Of a DNA stretch of 64,000 bases, positions 15,173-24,386 are shown one piece after another. Each line of letters starts with the position of its first letter. Position 1 is the first letter of the stretch. Made by a program: the position numbers and the translations under genes. The stretch is from Niveispirillum cyanobacteriorum (GTDB lineage: Bacteria > Pseudomonadota > Alphaproteobacteria > Azospirillales > Azospirillaceae), in assembly GCF_002868735.1 (NCBI RefSeq), contig NZ_CP025611.1, forward strand, positions 2,994,501 through 3,058,500, given 5' to 3'. The notes under the pieces were generated by a model. That model saw only the letters and a list, made by a program, of their open reading frames with translations, was not told where the DNA came from and did not search any database.

Positions 15173-17347
15173 ATGGGATCGCGTTTCAAGGCAGCGACGC
15201 TTCGCGTCGCCTGCGTGGCTGCCTGCACGTCTACCTCAGCCATCGCCTATGCCCAATCGACACCGACGCCGCCCGCCAGGGACGAGATGGTGTTGGAGGA
15301 AATCATCGTCACCGCCCAGAAGCGCGATGAACGGCTTCAGGAAGTTCCGGTCTCCGTGTCCGTCTTCGGCGCGCAGGGTCTGGAAATGGCCAAGATCGAC
15401 AGTGGCACCGAGATCGCGCGCCAGACGCCCAATCTGCGGGTGTCGGTGCTGGGTAACGAGAACCAGCCGAAATTCGCCCTGCGCGGCATCTCCACGTCCG
15501 AGTTCAATCTGAACGCCGTGTCGCCGACCGGTGTCTTCTATGACGAGGTCTATGTCGGTGCGCAGTATCTGGGTGGCGCCCAGGTGTTCGATATCGAGCG
15601 GATCGAGGTGCTGCGCGGACCGCAGGGCACGCTGTTCGGCAAGAACACCACGGCAGGCGCCGTCAACTATATCTCCCGTGGCCCCAGCTTCATGCAGGAA
15701 GCGGAGATGAGCATCGGGGCCGGCAGCTATGGCTATGTCGAGGCCAAGGGCGTGGCCGAGGTGCCTCTGGTCGAAGACCGGCTGTCCGCCCGCTTTGCCT
15801 TCAATGTGGCCCATTCCAAGGGCTATATCGAAAATGTGAATCCAGCCATTTCCGACCGGTCGAATATCGACCGCAAGGCCGGCCGCCTGACCCTGGGCTA
15901 TCAGGATGAGAACGACCTGAAGGCGACGCTACGCATCTTCCATAATGGGTCGGATGCCAAAGCCATCGGCGTCATCAATACCGGTACCGCACCGGGCGGG
16001 TTGAACGCCCTGGGTGTCGACCCCCGCGTCAACCCCTATACCGGCCAGCGCATGACCCGCCATCAGATGGCGACCGACCGCGACGGCGACCTGGAGGTGC
16101 GGGGCAGCGGGCTTTATCTGAATGTGCAGAAGGATCTGGGGCCTGTCTCCATCACCTCCATCACCTCCCACCTGCGCGGCCGGTTCCTGAATAATGTCGA
16201 TGCCGATGGCACGACCCGGAACCTGCTGCACATCGATTTTAGGGCAAAGAACAAGGAAACCAGCCAGGATCTGCGTATCGCCACCAACGGGTCCGGTGCC
16301 TTCAACGTCATCGCGGGTCTGTACTATTTCCGCGACGATATCGATATCGATACAACCTACACGATTTTCGGCGGTCCGCCCGTTCTGCCCATCCTGAACC
16401 AGAGCTTCGATCAGCGCCGCACCTCCTATGCGGCCTATATCGACGGCACCCTGGAACTGTCTGACATGTTCACGGCCTATGGCGGCCTGCGCTACACCGA
16501 TGACAAGGGACGGCTTTCCAACTTCCAGGTGACACCGGTCATCGCCAAACAGCCGACCCTGACCTATCACGATGCCAAGCCGACGGGCCGTGTCGGCCTG
16601 CGCGCGCAGTTGGACGATGATGTCATGCTGTTCGGGCAGTTTGCCCGTGGCTATCGCAGTTCCGCCTTCAATGGTGGCGCCCTGACCAATGCAGCCGACC
16701 TCAACGTCGCCGACCCGGAAAAGCTGGACGCCTACGAGGTCGGCCTGAAATCGCAATGGCTCGACCGCCGCCTGACGGCCAATGTGTCGACCTTTCTCTA
16801 TAATTTCAGCAATCAGCAATTCATCAATCTGGTCGGCATCAATAATCAGCAACTGGTCAATGCCGGCAAGTCAAGGACCAAGGGTGTGGAACTGGAACTG
16901 TCGGCGCGGGTGACGCCCGAACTGACGGTCAATGCCGGCCTGGGTCTGTTGGATGCCGAATATCGGCGGCTGGTGCTGAACGGCGTCAATCTCAGCGGCA
17001 ACGACATGATCGAGGCGCCGCATCATACCGCCAATATAGGCGCGGATTACCGCATCGATCTGGATAATGACGGTGCCATTCTTTTGCATGCCGATGCCAC
17101 GCATGTCGGCAAGCAATATTTCCAGGCCAACAATTCCGCCCTGTCGCGGGGCGAGGCCTTCTGGGATGTCGGTGCGCGTGTCGCCTACCGTGCGCCGGAT
17201 GATCGCTATGAATTGTCAATCTATGCCAAGAACCTGACCGACAACCGGGAGGTCACGGGCATCGTGGTCGATGCGACCAGCCAGACACGTTTTGCGACCG
17301 TCCCCTATCCACGCCGCTTCGGGGTAGAATTATCTGGCAAATTCTGA
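15173..17347 (+). CDS. TonB-dependent outer-membrane receptor 2 (acylglycerol operon)
   Basis: The protein has 724 residues. A signal peptide ends around AIAYAQ, and the TonB-box region is EEIIVTAQKRDERLQEVPVS. The plug domain contains RIEVLRGPQGTLFGKNTTAGAVN, and the barrel ends RFGVELSGKF. GGGAGAG lies eight bases before the ATG. It heads a tight operon: a lipase starts 15 bases after its stop. That context suggests the receptor takes up a glycerolipid, a lysophospholipid or a fatty-acid conjugate; nothing in the barrel itself proves the ligand. The promoter is intact despite IS66 inserting just upstream. Confidence 0.88.
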   Translation: MGSRFKAATLRVACVAACTSTSAIAYAQSTPTPPARDEMVLEEIIVTAQKRDERLQEVPVSVSVFGAQGLEMAKIDSGTEIARQTPNLRVSVLGNENQPKFALRGISTSEFNLNAVSPTGVFYDEVYVGAQYLGGAQVFDIERIEVLRGPQGTLFGKNTTAGAVNYISRGPSFMQEAEMSIGAGSYGYVEAKGVAEVPLVEDRLSARFAFNVAHSKGYIENVNPAISDRSNIDRKAGRLTLGYQDENDLKATLRIFHNGSDAKAIGVINTGTAPGGLNALGVDPRVNPYTGQRMTRHQMATDRDGDLEVRGSGLYLNVQKDLGPVSITSITSHLRGRFLNNVDADGTTRNLLHIDFRAKNKETSQDLRIATNGSGAFNVIAGLYYFRDDIDIDTTYTIFGGPPVLPILNQSFDQRRTSYAAYIDGTLELSDMFTAYGGLRYTDDKGRLSNFQVTPVIAKQPTLTYHDAKPTGRVGLRAQLDDDVMLFGQFARGYRSSAFNGGALTNAADLNVADPEKLDAYEVGLKSQWLDRRLTANVSTFLYNFSNQQFINLVGINNQQLVNAGKSRTKGVELELSARVTPELTVNAGLGLLDAEYRRLVLNGVNLSGNDMIEAPHHTANIGADYRIDLDNDGAILLHADATHVGKQYFQANNSALSRGEAFWDVGARVAYRAPDDRYELSIYAKNLTDNREVTGIVVDATSQTRFATVPYPRRFGVELSGKF

Positions 17348-17361
17348 CCGGAGGCCCGTCG

Positions 17362-18261
17362 ATGGACACGCAATTCACCCTCACGCGCCCTGATGGGCAA
17401 AGGTTGGCCTGTTATCGCTGGTCCAAGGACGGGCCTGTACGGGCTGTGATCGTGGTAGCGCACGGCATGGGCGAACATGCCCTGCGCTACCGGCCGGCCC
17501 TGGCCGCCCTGGTCGATGCCGGCTACATCCTGTATGCGCTCGACCATCGCGGCCATGGTGCCACCATCGCCCTGTCCGACCGGGAGGCCGGCGATTTCGG
17601 CCCCGGCGGCTTTGCGGCGGTGGTGGCCGATCTGGCCGCCCTGGTTGACCGGGCCAGGGCGGACCAGACGGATTTGCCCCTGTTCCTGCTGGGGCACAGC
17701 ATGGGTTCCTTCATTGGGCAGGCCTTCCTGATCGATCATGGCGACCTGATCGACGGGGCCGTTCTGGTGGGGACCACAGCGGTCGATCTGCTGGCTGCCG
17801 CCATGGCGGCGGAAAGCGATGCGTTGGCGGCACTGAACCGTCCGTTCGAACCCGCCCGCACCCCCTGTGACTGGCTCAGCCGTGACGAGGCCCAGGTCGA
17901 TGCCTATATCGCCGATCCGCTGTGCGGCTTCTCCTTGGTGCCGCATTCCATGGTGTCGCTGCTGTCGCAGGGTGCGCGGCTGGCCGATCCGGCGGCGCTG
18001 GCGCGTATCCCGTCCGGTCTGCCGCTCTATGTGCTGGTCGGCGATCAGGACAGCCTGACAACACAGTTCGGGCAGTTGCCGCCCCTGCTGGACCGCTACC
18101 GCGCAGCGGGCCTCGACCCGGTGCTGGCGTCGTATCCCGGTGGACGCCACGAGATCCTGAATGAAATCAACCGCGATGACGTGGTGAGAGACCTACATGC
18201 CTGGCTTGAGCGAACCATCGCCATCCTGCCCCCTCGCACCCGCCGGGGTGATCCCGGATGA
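17362..18261 (+). CDS. Alpha/beta hydrolase, monoacylglycerol-lipase / lysophospholipase type
   Basis: The protein has 299 residues of the serine-aminopeptidase S33 / MGL family. The oxyanion region is VVAHGMGEHALRY; the next segment is ALDHRGHG. The nucleophile is Ser113 in LLGHSMGSF, with acid VGDQDSLT and catalytic His in PGGRHEILNE near residue 265. No signal peptide is seen, so it acts in the cytoplasm or is membrane-associated. GGAGG precedes the ATG. It overlaps or abuts glpD. Position between the receptor and glpD/glpK predicts release of glycerol and a fatty acid from an imported acylglycerol. Confidence 0.8.
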   Translation: MDTQFTLTRPDGQRLACYRWSKDGPVRAVIVVAHGMGEHALRYRPALAALVDAGYILYALDHRGHGATIALSDREAGDFGPGGFAAVVADLAALVDRARADQTDLPLFLLGHSMGSFIGQAFLIDHGDLIDGAVLVGTTAVDLLAAAMAAESDALAALNRPFEPARTPCDWLSRDEAQVDAYIADPLCGFSLVPHSMVSLLSQGARLADPAALARIPSGLPLYVLVGDQDSLTTQFGQLPPLLDRYRAAGLDPVLASYPGGRHEILNEINRDDVVRDLHAWLERTIAILPPRTRRGDPG

Positions 18262-19708
18262 CCGGCCCTATGACCTGCTGATCATCGGCGGCGGCATCAA
18301 CGGCACCGCCATTGCGCGGGCCGCCGCCATGGCCGGGGAACGCGTGCTGCTGGTGGAGCGGGATGATCTGGCTCAGGCCACGTCCTCGGCTTCCACCAAG
18401 CTGATCCATGGCGGATTGCGCTATCTGGAACACCGGCAGTTCAAGCTGGTGCGCGAGGCGCTGGCGGAACGGGCCATCCTGCTGCGAACGGCCCCCCATC
18501 TGGTGCGGCCCATGGAATTCCGGCTGCCGCATGCGCCCTCCATGCGGCCCTGGTGGATGGTGCGCCTCGGCCTTTATCTGTACGACCTGTTCGCTCTGGG
18601 CGGTGGCTTGCCCCGCTCGCGGTCTGTACCGCTGGACGATGCCATCCTGGCGGCCGATCATGGTACCGGCTTCAGTTATTGGGATGCCTGGGTGGATGAC
18701 AGCCGGCTGGTCGTCCTGAATGCGCTGGCGGCGGCGGAAGCCGGCGCCGACATCCGCACCCGCACCCGGTTCGTCGGGGGCGTGCGGCAGGGGCCGGTCT
18801 GGCGGGCCGCACTGGAAACAGCGCACGGCACAGTCACCGTCGCGGCGCGGCGTGTGGTGAATGCGGCGGGTCCGTGGGTGGAACGGGTGCTGTCCGAAGG
18901 TCTGGACCGGCGGGGCCAGTATCGTATCCGTCTGGTGCGCGGTAGCCACCTGATCCTGCGCCGCCGGCTGCCGCACAATCATGCCCTGATCCTGCAGCAA
19001 CCTGACCGGCGCATCATCTTCATCATCCCCTATCAGGGGGATATGACCCTGGTCGGCACGACCGACTTCGCCGTGGACGATCCATCGGACAACCGCATCT
19101 CGGCTGAGGAAACCGCCTATCTGCTGGATGCCGCCAACCGATATCTGCGCGATCTCGTTGGTGAGACCGACATTGTCGGTGACTTCGCCGGCATCCGCCC
19201 CCTGTTCGATGATGGACGCGATGAAGCCAGCACGGTTACGCGCGATTACCGGTTGGAACTGGATGCCAACGGTCCACCCCTACTAAGTATCTTCGGGGGC
19301 AAGCTAACCACAGCCCGCCATCTGGCTGATATGGTTTTGGGCCGGTTGGGTATCGCGGGCGGTGATACCGCAGCCACGCCGCTGCCCGGAGGCGACATAG
19401 CGGATTTCGATGCGTTTCGGGACGCGACCCGGCGTCGCTGGCCCTTCCTGGAGCGTGAGACCCTGGACCGTCTGGCCGGCGCCTACGGAACGCGTCTGGA
19501 ACGATGGATGCAGGGTGTCGGCACGCTTGCCGACATGGGCATCGATTTCGGTCATGGGTTGAGCCAGCGGGAGGTCGATTACCTGGTGCGGGCCGAATGG
19601 GCGCACAGCAGTGACGATATCCTGTGGCGGCGGACACGGCTGGGCCTGCGCTTCAGTGCCAGTCAGGCTGCCCGACTGGATGCCTATCTGCGGGAGCGGG
19701 CGCCATGA
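18197..19708 (+). CDS. glpD: Aerobic glycerol-3-phosphate dehydrogenase
   Basis: The protein has up to 503 residues. The N-terminal FAD Rossmann motif YDLLIIGGGINGTAIARAAA is followed by the GlpD signature STKLIHGGLRYLEHRQFKLV. It also carries RGSHLILRRR, MTLVGTTDFAVDDPSDN, the FAD-contact segment FAGIRPLFDD, and the C-terminal DAO domain. It oxidises glycerol 3-phosphate to dihydroxyacetone phosphate at the inner membrane and reduces quinone. The start is uncertain: ATG 18197 overlaps the lipase by 65 bases, while GTG 18248 would shorten the overlap to 14 bases and lose only an unconserved leader. It ends in ATGA with glpK. Confidence 0.92.
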   Translation: MPGLSEPSPSCPLAPAGVIPDDRPYDLLIIGGGINGTAIARAAAMAGERVLLVERDDLAQATSSASTKLIHGGLRYLEHRQFKLVREALAERAILLRTAPHLVRPMEFRLPHAPSMRPWWMVRLGLYLYDLFALGGGLPRSRSVPLDDAILAADHGTGFSYWDAWVDDSRLVVLNALAAAEAGADIRTRTRFVGGVRQGPVWRAALETAHGTVTVAARRVVNAAGPWVERVLSEGLDRRGQYRIRLVRGSHLILRRRLPHNHALILQQPDRRIIFIIPYQGDMTLVGTTDFAVDDPSDNRISAEETAYLLDAANRYLRDLVGETDIVGDFAGIRPLFDDGRDEASTVTRDYRLELDANGPPLLSIFGGKLTTARHLADMVLGRLGIAGGDTAATPLPGGDIADFDAFRDATRRRWPFLERETLDRLAGAYGTRLERWMQGVGTLADMGIDFGHGLSQREVDYLVRAEWAHSSDDILWRRTRLGLRFSASQAARLDAYLRERAP

Positions 19709-21189
19709 TCAGGGACCAGATCATCGCCATCGACCAGGGCACGACATCGACCCGCGCCATCCGGTATGCCGCCGATGGCTGCGTGCTAGCGGTCGCCAGC
19801 CAGCCCATACGCCTTGCCCATCCGCAGCCCGGCTGGGTGGAGGCGGATGCCGAACAACTCTGGATCGGCGTGCAGGATTGTGTGCGTCAGGTCATGGATG
19901 AACGGGTCGCAGCCATCGGCATTGCCAATCAGCGTGAAACCGTCCTGCTATGGGACCGCGACAGTGGCCGCGCCTTGCACCCTGCCATCATCTGGCAGGA
20001 TCGGCGGACAGCGGCACAATGTGAGGCGCTGCGGGCTGATGGCGCAGAAGAACTGGTCCGGGCGCGTACTGGTCTGTTGCTCGACCCCTATTTTACCGCA
20101 ACTAAGCTCGGCTGGTTGCTGGACCATGTGCCCGGTGCCGCCGCCTTGTCGGCACAGGGAAGGCTGGCCGCCGGCACGGTCGACAGTTTCCTGCTCTGGC
20201 GGTTGACGGGGGGCCGGTCCCATCTGACCGACGCCACCAATGCCAGCCGGACCTCCCTGTTCGATATCCATCGACTGTGTTGGGATGCGGACCTGCTGAC
20301 ACTGTTCGATATACCGGGCAGTATCCTGCCCACCGTGGCCGGCAACTGTCGTGATTTCGGGCAGACCGATATCCGTGTGACGGGGCGACCGGTTCCCATC
20401 ACTTGCATGGCCGGCGATCAGCAGGCGGCTATGATCGGGTTAGGGTCCGTTCTGCCTGGACGCATGAAGGCGACCTATGGCACGGGCTGTTTCCTGCTGG
20501 CCCATACCGGTGACAAGCCGCTGCTGTCACGTCACCGGCTGCTGACGACCTTGGCCTGTCTGGTTGATGGCGAGGCAGCCTATGCCTTGGAAGGGTCGAT
20601 CTTCGTGGCAGGGGCGGCATTGAACTGGCTGCGCGATGGGCTGGGCATCGTCCACGGCTATGATGGGATCGCTTCATTGGCCGCCAGCGTGCCCGATGAC
20701 CATGGCGTGCATCTGGTGCCGGCCTTTGTGGGGCTGGGCGCCCCGCATTGGCGCAGCGACCTGCGGGCCAGCCTGACCGGCCTGACGTTGGATACCGGCC
20801 CCGCCACCATCGTGCGCGCAGCGCTGGAGGCGGCGGCCTTCCAGACCTGCGACCTGATCCAGGCTATGCAGGCCGACGGGCTGGTGCCACAGGATGTGCG
20901 CATCGATGGCGGCATGGCGTCGAACGACTGGTTCGCGGGATATCTGGCGGATATGACGGGCCTGTGCGTGGACCGGTCCCGTAATCATGAGGCCACGGCC
21001 TGGGGGGCCGCACGGCTGGCCGGGTTTGCCGCGGGCATCTGGCCCGACCCGCGCCGCGTGCCTGTTCTGTCCGGGCTGGATCGGTTCACGCCATCCATTG
21101 ATGGTGCACACCGGCAGCGGCGTCTGACCGGATGGCGTGACGCGGTTCACCATCTCCTGTCCTCCACATCACCTCCGGAAGGAACGTGA
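19705..21189 (+). CDS. glpK: Glycerol kinase
   Basis: The protein has 494 residues of the FGGY kinase family. The ATP-binding start is IIAIDQGTTSTRAI. It is followed by ANQRETVLLWDRDSGRALHPAIIWQDRR, LTDATNASRTSLFDIHRL, MAGDQQAAMIGLG, the second phosphate motif YGTGCF, and DGGMASNDWFAGYLADM. It phosphorylates glycerol to glycerol 3-phosphate, the GlpD substrate. The ATG at 19705 overlaps the glpD stop (ATGA), implying coupled translation. The order glpD-glpK within a lipase/acyl-CoA-ligase operon, with no glpF facilitator, fits an internal glycerol source. Confidence 0.94.
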   Translation: MIRDQIIAIDQGTTSTRAIRYAADGCVLAVASQPIRLAHPQPGWVEADAEQLWIGVQDCVRQVMDERVAAIGIANQRETVLLWDRDSGRALHPAIIWQDRRTAAQCEALRADGAEELVRARTGLLLDPYFTATKLGWLLDHVPGAAALSAQGRLAAGTVDSFLLWRLTGGRSHLTDATNASRTSLFDIHRLCWDADLLTLFDIPGSILPTVAGNCRDFGQTDIRVTGRPVPITCMAGDQQAAMIGLGSVLPGRMKATYGTGCFLLAHTGDKPLLSRHRLLTTLACLVDGEAAYALEGSIFVAGAALNWLRDGLGIVHGYDGIASLAASVPDDHGVHLVPAFVGLGAPHWRSDLRASLTGLTLDTGPATIVRAALEAAAFQTCDLIQAMQADGLVPQDVRIDGGMASNDWFAGYLADMTGLCVDRSRNHEATAWGAARLAGFAAGIWPDPRRVPVLSGLDRFTPSIDGAHRQRRLTGWRDAVHHLLSSTSPPEGT

Positions 21190-21191
21190 CC

Positions 21192-22727
21192 ATGCATGCA
21201 GATATCACTGGCCTCTGTGATGTGGTGGCGGCGCATGCCGTGCCGGGCGACGGCATCGCCCTGTCTGGGATCGGCGCCAGCGTCACCTATGCCCAGCTTG
21301 ACGCCCGTATCCAGGCGGCGCTGGGTGCCCTGGCCGATCTTGGGCTACGTCCGGGTGAACGGCTGCTGCTGCTGCTGCCGACATCGGTGGAGTTCGTCAC
21401 AGTCTATTTCGCGGCGCATCGGGCGGGTCTGGTGGTCATGCCGCTGAACCCGCTGCTGGGCCCTGACGAGGTGCGCCACATACTGGAAAGCATGCGTCCG
21501 GCGGCCATCATCGCGGCACCGGCAGACGGACCCTATCCGGTATTGTCGGCACTGGACGGTCTGGTTACGGACCTGCGGCTCAGCTGTCTTGTCCTGCGCA
21601 GCGGTCCGGATCAGCCGTTCGACCGCGCCATGGCCCGTGCCCGTACCGATCTGCCGCCCGTGCGCCGCGATGGCGGGGAGGAGGCGTTGATCCTGTTCAC
21701 CTCTGGAACATCGGGTCGACCGAAAGGTGCATCCCACCGTGAGGCGGCGCTGATCACCAACGCACGCCACGCCAACGCCGTTTTCTCGATCACCAGCGAT
21801 GATGTCCTGTTATGCCCTTTGCCGTTGAGCCATGTCTTCGGACAGATGGTGATGATGCTGGGCGGGTTGTCGGCGGGGGCGGAACTGTCGCTCGTTCCCC
21901 GCCCTGGCCCCGCCGCGCTGTTCGACGCGATGGTTCAGCGCCGGCCCAGCATCATCGCCGCGGTGCCCGCCAGTCTGGCGGCCGTGGCCGAACAGGCGCG
22001 CCAGACGGAGCATCGTCTGGAACCGGGCCGCCTGCGCTTTGTGCTGGCGGGGGGTGCGCCCTTGCCGGCGGCCACGGGCACCGCATTTCAGACTGCGTTC
22101 GGTGTGCCCGTCCACCAGGGCTATGGCATGACGGAAGTGGCCTGCTGCATCGCGCTGGAACGGCCCGGAACGATGCCGACGGGTGGTGTCGGGCCCCTCT
22201 GCACGCCCCTGTCCCATCGTATCGTGCCGCTGGACCCGGCGGACCCCGATCAAGGTGAATTGCAGCTGGCCGGCCCCAATCTGCTGCGCGGCTATTACAT
22301 TGACGGGACGTTCCAGCCACGCGGTGACGATGAATGGTTCGCCACCGGCGACATTGTTCGCCGCGATGCAGAGGGCACGCTGTTTCTCTGTGACCGGAAG
22401 AAGGAAATGATCATCCGCAACGGCTACAATGTCTATCCGTCAGAGGTGGAGGCGGCGCTGGCCAGCCATCCGGGCGTGTTGCATGTGGCGGTGATCGGCG
22501 TGGCGGATGAACAGGTCGGACAAGAGGTTGCGGCCTATGTTTCCCCCCGGGAAGGGCATGTGCTATCGGCGGACGAACTCGCGGCGTGGTGCCGCGCCCG
22601 CATTGCGCTCTACAAATATCCCCGGTTGATCGCTATTCTGCCTGCGCTGCCCACCAACACGACAGGCAAGATCATGAAGCGCGCCCTGGACACCGCTATT
22701 CTCCGGCGCGTCTCGTTGAGTGGTTGA
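21192..22727 (+). CDS. Fatty-acid / AMP-forming acyl-CoA ligase
   Basis: The protein has 511 residues of the ANL superfamily. It carries the A3 phosphate loop LFTSGTSGRPKGASH (~residue 167), A5 YGMTE, A7 FATGDIVRRDAEG, the hinge LCDRKKEMIIRNGYNVYPSEVE, and the catalytic lysine region TNTTGKIMKRAL. It activates a carboxylic acid, most likely a medium- or long-chain fatty acid, to its CoA ester. GGAAGGAA lies before the ATG at 21192. It follows glpK by two bases and would channel the fatty acid freed by the lipase into beta-oxidation. Chain-length preference cannot be read from the sequence. Confidence 0.88.
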   Translation: MHADITGLCDVVAAHAVPGDGIALSGIGASVTYAQLDARIQAALGALADLGLRPGERLLLLLPTSVEFVTVYFAAHRAGLVVMPLNPLLGPDEVRHILESMRPAAIIAAPADGPYPVLSALDGLVTDLRLSCLVLRSGPDQPFDRAMARARTDLPPVRRDGGEEALILFTSGTSGRPKGASHREAALITNARHANAVFSITSDDVLLCPLPLSHVFGQMVMMLGGLSAGAELSLVPRPGPAALFDAMVQRRPSIIAAVPASLAAVAEQARQTEHRLEPGRLRFVLAGGAPLPAATGTAFQTAFGVPVHQGYGMTEVACCIALERPGTMPTGGVGPLCTPLSHRIVPLDPADPDQGELQLAGPNLLRGYYIDGTFQPRGDDEWFATGDIVRRDAEGTLFLCDRKKEMIIRNGYNVYPSEVEAALASHPGVLHVAVIGVADEQVGQEVAAYVSPREGHVLSADELAAWCRARIALYKYPRLIAILPALPTNTTGKIMKRALDTAILRRVSLSG

Positions 22728-22734
22728 AGACGAC

Positions 22735-23397
22735 ATGGCAACAGACGTTCCACTTCCCCGTCGCCGGGGGCGCCCGCCAGCCGATCCAAAAATTCTGGCT
22801 GTATCGGTACAGGAAGCACGTGACAGCATCTGTGCCGCCGCCCTGACCCTGTTTCAGCAGGGCGGCGTTGACGCGATCAATATGCGGGACGTGGGGCGTC
22901 TGTTGGGTACCTCGCAGATGATGGCCTACCGCTACTTCCCCAGCAAAGATCACCTGCTGATGGAGTTGCGCATCCGGGCGTTTGCGCGCTTTACCCAGGC
23001 CTTGGCTCGCTGGCGGCGGCGGGCGCGACAGGATGCCGACGCGCTGCCCCTGGTCTGTGGTGCCTATCTGGTTTTTGCCTATGCCAACCCCCATGACTAC
23101 CGGTTGATGTTTGACATGTGGGCCTTTGAAAACCCGGAAGCCATGAAGAAGGAATTCGGCGAGAAGGTGCGGCGGCAGTCTGCGTCCTGGCTGGAGATAC
23201 AGGCCTCAGTGTCCCAGTTCCTGGGTCCCCGCGCCGAGCGCGCGGATTTGGGCCAGGCAACCGACATCGTGTGGAGCGGGCTGCACGGCCTGGCATCGCT
23301 GCATCTGGCCCGCAAGCTGGTGTTCGGTCGCAACCTCAAGCATCTGGCCAGACCGGCCATTCGGTCGATCATGGCGGGTCTGACGGCACTCGCCTAA
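22735..23397 (+). CDS. TetR-family transcriptional regulator of the acylglycerol operon
   Basis: The protein has 220 residues. The N-terminus is a TetR DNA-binding domain: RGRPPADPKILAV, AALTLFQQGGVDAINMRDVGRLLGTS, then MMAYRYFPSKDHLLMELRI. The helical ligand-binding domain spans the rest. The ATG at 22735 is preferred; an in-frame GTG at 22720 overlaps the ligase stop. Encoded last in the operon, it would control its own synthesis. The palindromes at 15112 and 23441 are its likely operators, and an acyl-CoA or fatty acid is a plausible inducer, as in FadR/PsrA-type TetR proteins. Confidence 0.82.
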   Translation: MATDVPLPRRRGRPPADPKILAVSVQEARDSICAAALTLFQQGGVDAINMRDVGRLLGTSQMMAYRYFPSKDHLLMELRIRAFARFTQALARWRRRARQDADALPLVCGAYLVFAYANPHDYRLMFDMWAFENPEAMKKEFGEKVRRQSASWLEIQASVSQFLGPRAERADLGQATDIVWSGLHGLASLHLARKLVFGRNLKHLARPAIRSIMAGLTALA

Positions 23398-23440
23398 TAG
23401 CGTGTGAGCCCGCGTTCACATTCTTGAGATGGATATAAAG

Positions 23441-23453
23441 TTTACATTGTAAA
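23441..23453. promoter_or_regulatory. TetR-type operator TTTACATTGTAAA before the HSDL2-like SDR
   Basis: This is a perfect 13-bp palindrome, 16 bases before the ATG at 23469. It lies inside the sequence ATAAAGTTTACATTGTAAAA, which matches the receptor 2 promoter region (TTAAAGTTTACATCGTAATA) almost throughout. The shared motif links this gene to the acylglycerol operon. Confidence 0.6.
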
Positions 23454-23468
23454 ATAAAAGGAGAGACC

Positions 23469-24386
23469 ATGACCCGTTCCCTCAAAGGCAAGACCCTGTT
23501 CATCAGCGGCGGATCGCGCGGCATCGGGCTGGCCATTGCGCTGCGGGCGGCCAAGGACGGTGCCAATGTTGCGATTGCGGCAAAGACAGACCAGCCTCAC
23601 CCCAAGTTGCCGGGTACCATCCATACCGCTGCGACCGCGATTGCGGCGGCTGGTGGGAACGCATTGCCGATCCTATGCGACATCCGCGATGAACATCAGG
23701 TTGCCGCCGCGGTCGCTCGCACGGTGGACAGGTTTGGTGGCATTGACATCTGTATCAACAATGCCAGCGCCATCCGTATGACCCCGATCCTGGAGACGCC
23801 GGTTCAGCGTTTCGATCTGATGCATGGTGTTAACGCGCGTGGGTCTTTCGTCGTGACGCAAGCGGCCTTGCCACACCTGTTGGCATCGGACAATCCGCAT
23901 ATTCTGTCCATTTCCCCGCCACTGCATATGGAGGAGCGTTGGTTTGCTCCCCATGTCGCCTACAGCCTTGCCAAGTTCGGGATGAGCATCATCTCCCTAG
24001 GCGTGGCTGGGGAGTACCGCGGCACGGTCGGTGTGAACTGCCTGTGGCCACGTACGGCCATCGACACCGCCGCGATGACGGAATTCGGGGCGCATGTTGG
24101 TCTGGGCGCGTTGCGCAGTCCGGAAATCATGGCAGATGCCGCCTATCTGATTATGACGTCCGATGCCCGGACCAATACCGGCAATTTTTTCATCGACGAC
24201 GAACTGCTGGCGGCCCACGGCGTTACAGATTTGTCGGCTTATGGCCCCCTCGGCGTGGCGGATGTTGATCTTACGCCTGATTTCTTTGTGCCGTCCTTGC
24301 GGGAACTGCGGTCATTGGACTTGCCCGGAGAAAGTGGAAAGCCCGGCGATCATTTCAATCAGTCTTCCCCGTTCCAGGTAAGGTGA
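23469..24386 (+). CDS. HSDL2-like SDR oxidoreductase
   Basis: The protein has 305 residues. It closely follows the hydroxysteroid-dehydrogenase-like-2 subfamily: TLFISGGSRGIGLAIALRAAK, IAAKTDQPHPKLPGTIHTAA, CDIRDEHQV, ICINNASAI, HILSISPPL, and the active-site YSLAKFGMS (YxxxK), followed by VNCLWPRTAIDTAAM. HSDL2 proteins are tied to fatty-acid and lipid metabolism, although their reaction is not settled; this bacterial form lacks the SCP2 domain of the animal protein. AAGGAGAGA precedes the ATG. Its 3' end overlaps the convergent LysR gene by 32 bases. A shared operator places it in the TetR regulon. Confidence 0.82.
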   Translation: MTRSLKGKTLFISGGSRGIGLAIALRAAKDGANVAIAAKTDQPHPKLPGTIHTAATAIAAAGGNALPILCDIRDEHQVAAAVARTVDRFGGIDICINNASAIRMTPILETPVQRFDLMHGVNARGSFVVTQAALPHLLASDNPHILSISPPLHMEERWFAPHVAYSLAKFGMSIISLGVAGEYRGTVGVNCLWPRTAIDTAAMTEFGAHVGLGALRSPEIMADAAYLIMTSDARTNTGNFFIDDELLAAHGVTDLSAYGPLGVADVDLTPDFFVPSLRELRSLDLPGESGKPGDHFNQSSPFQVR

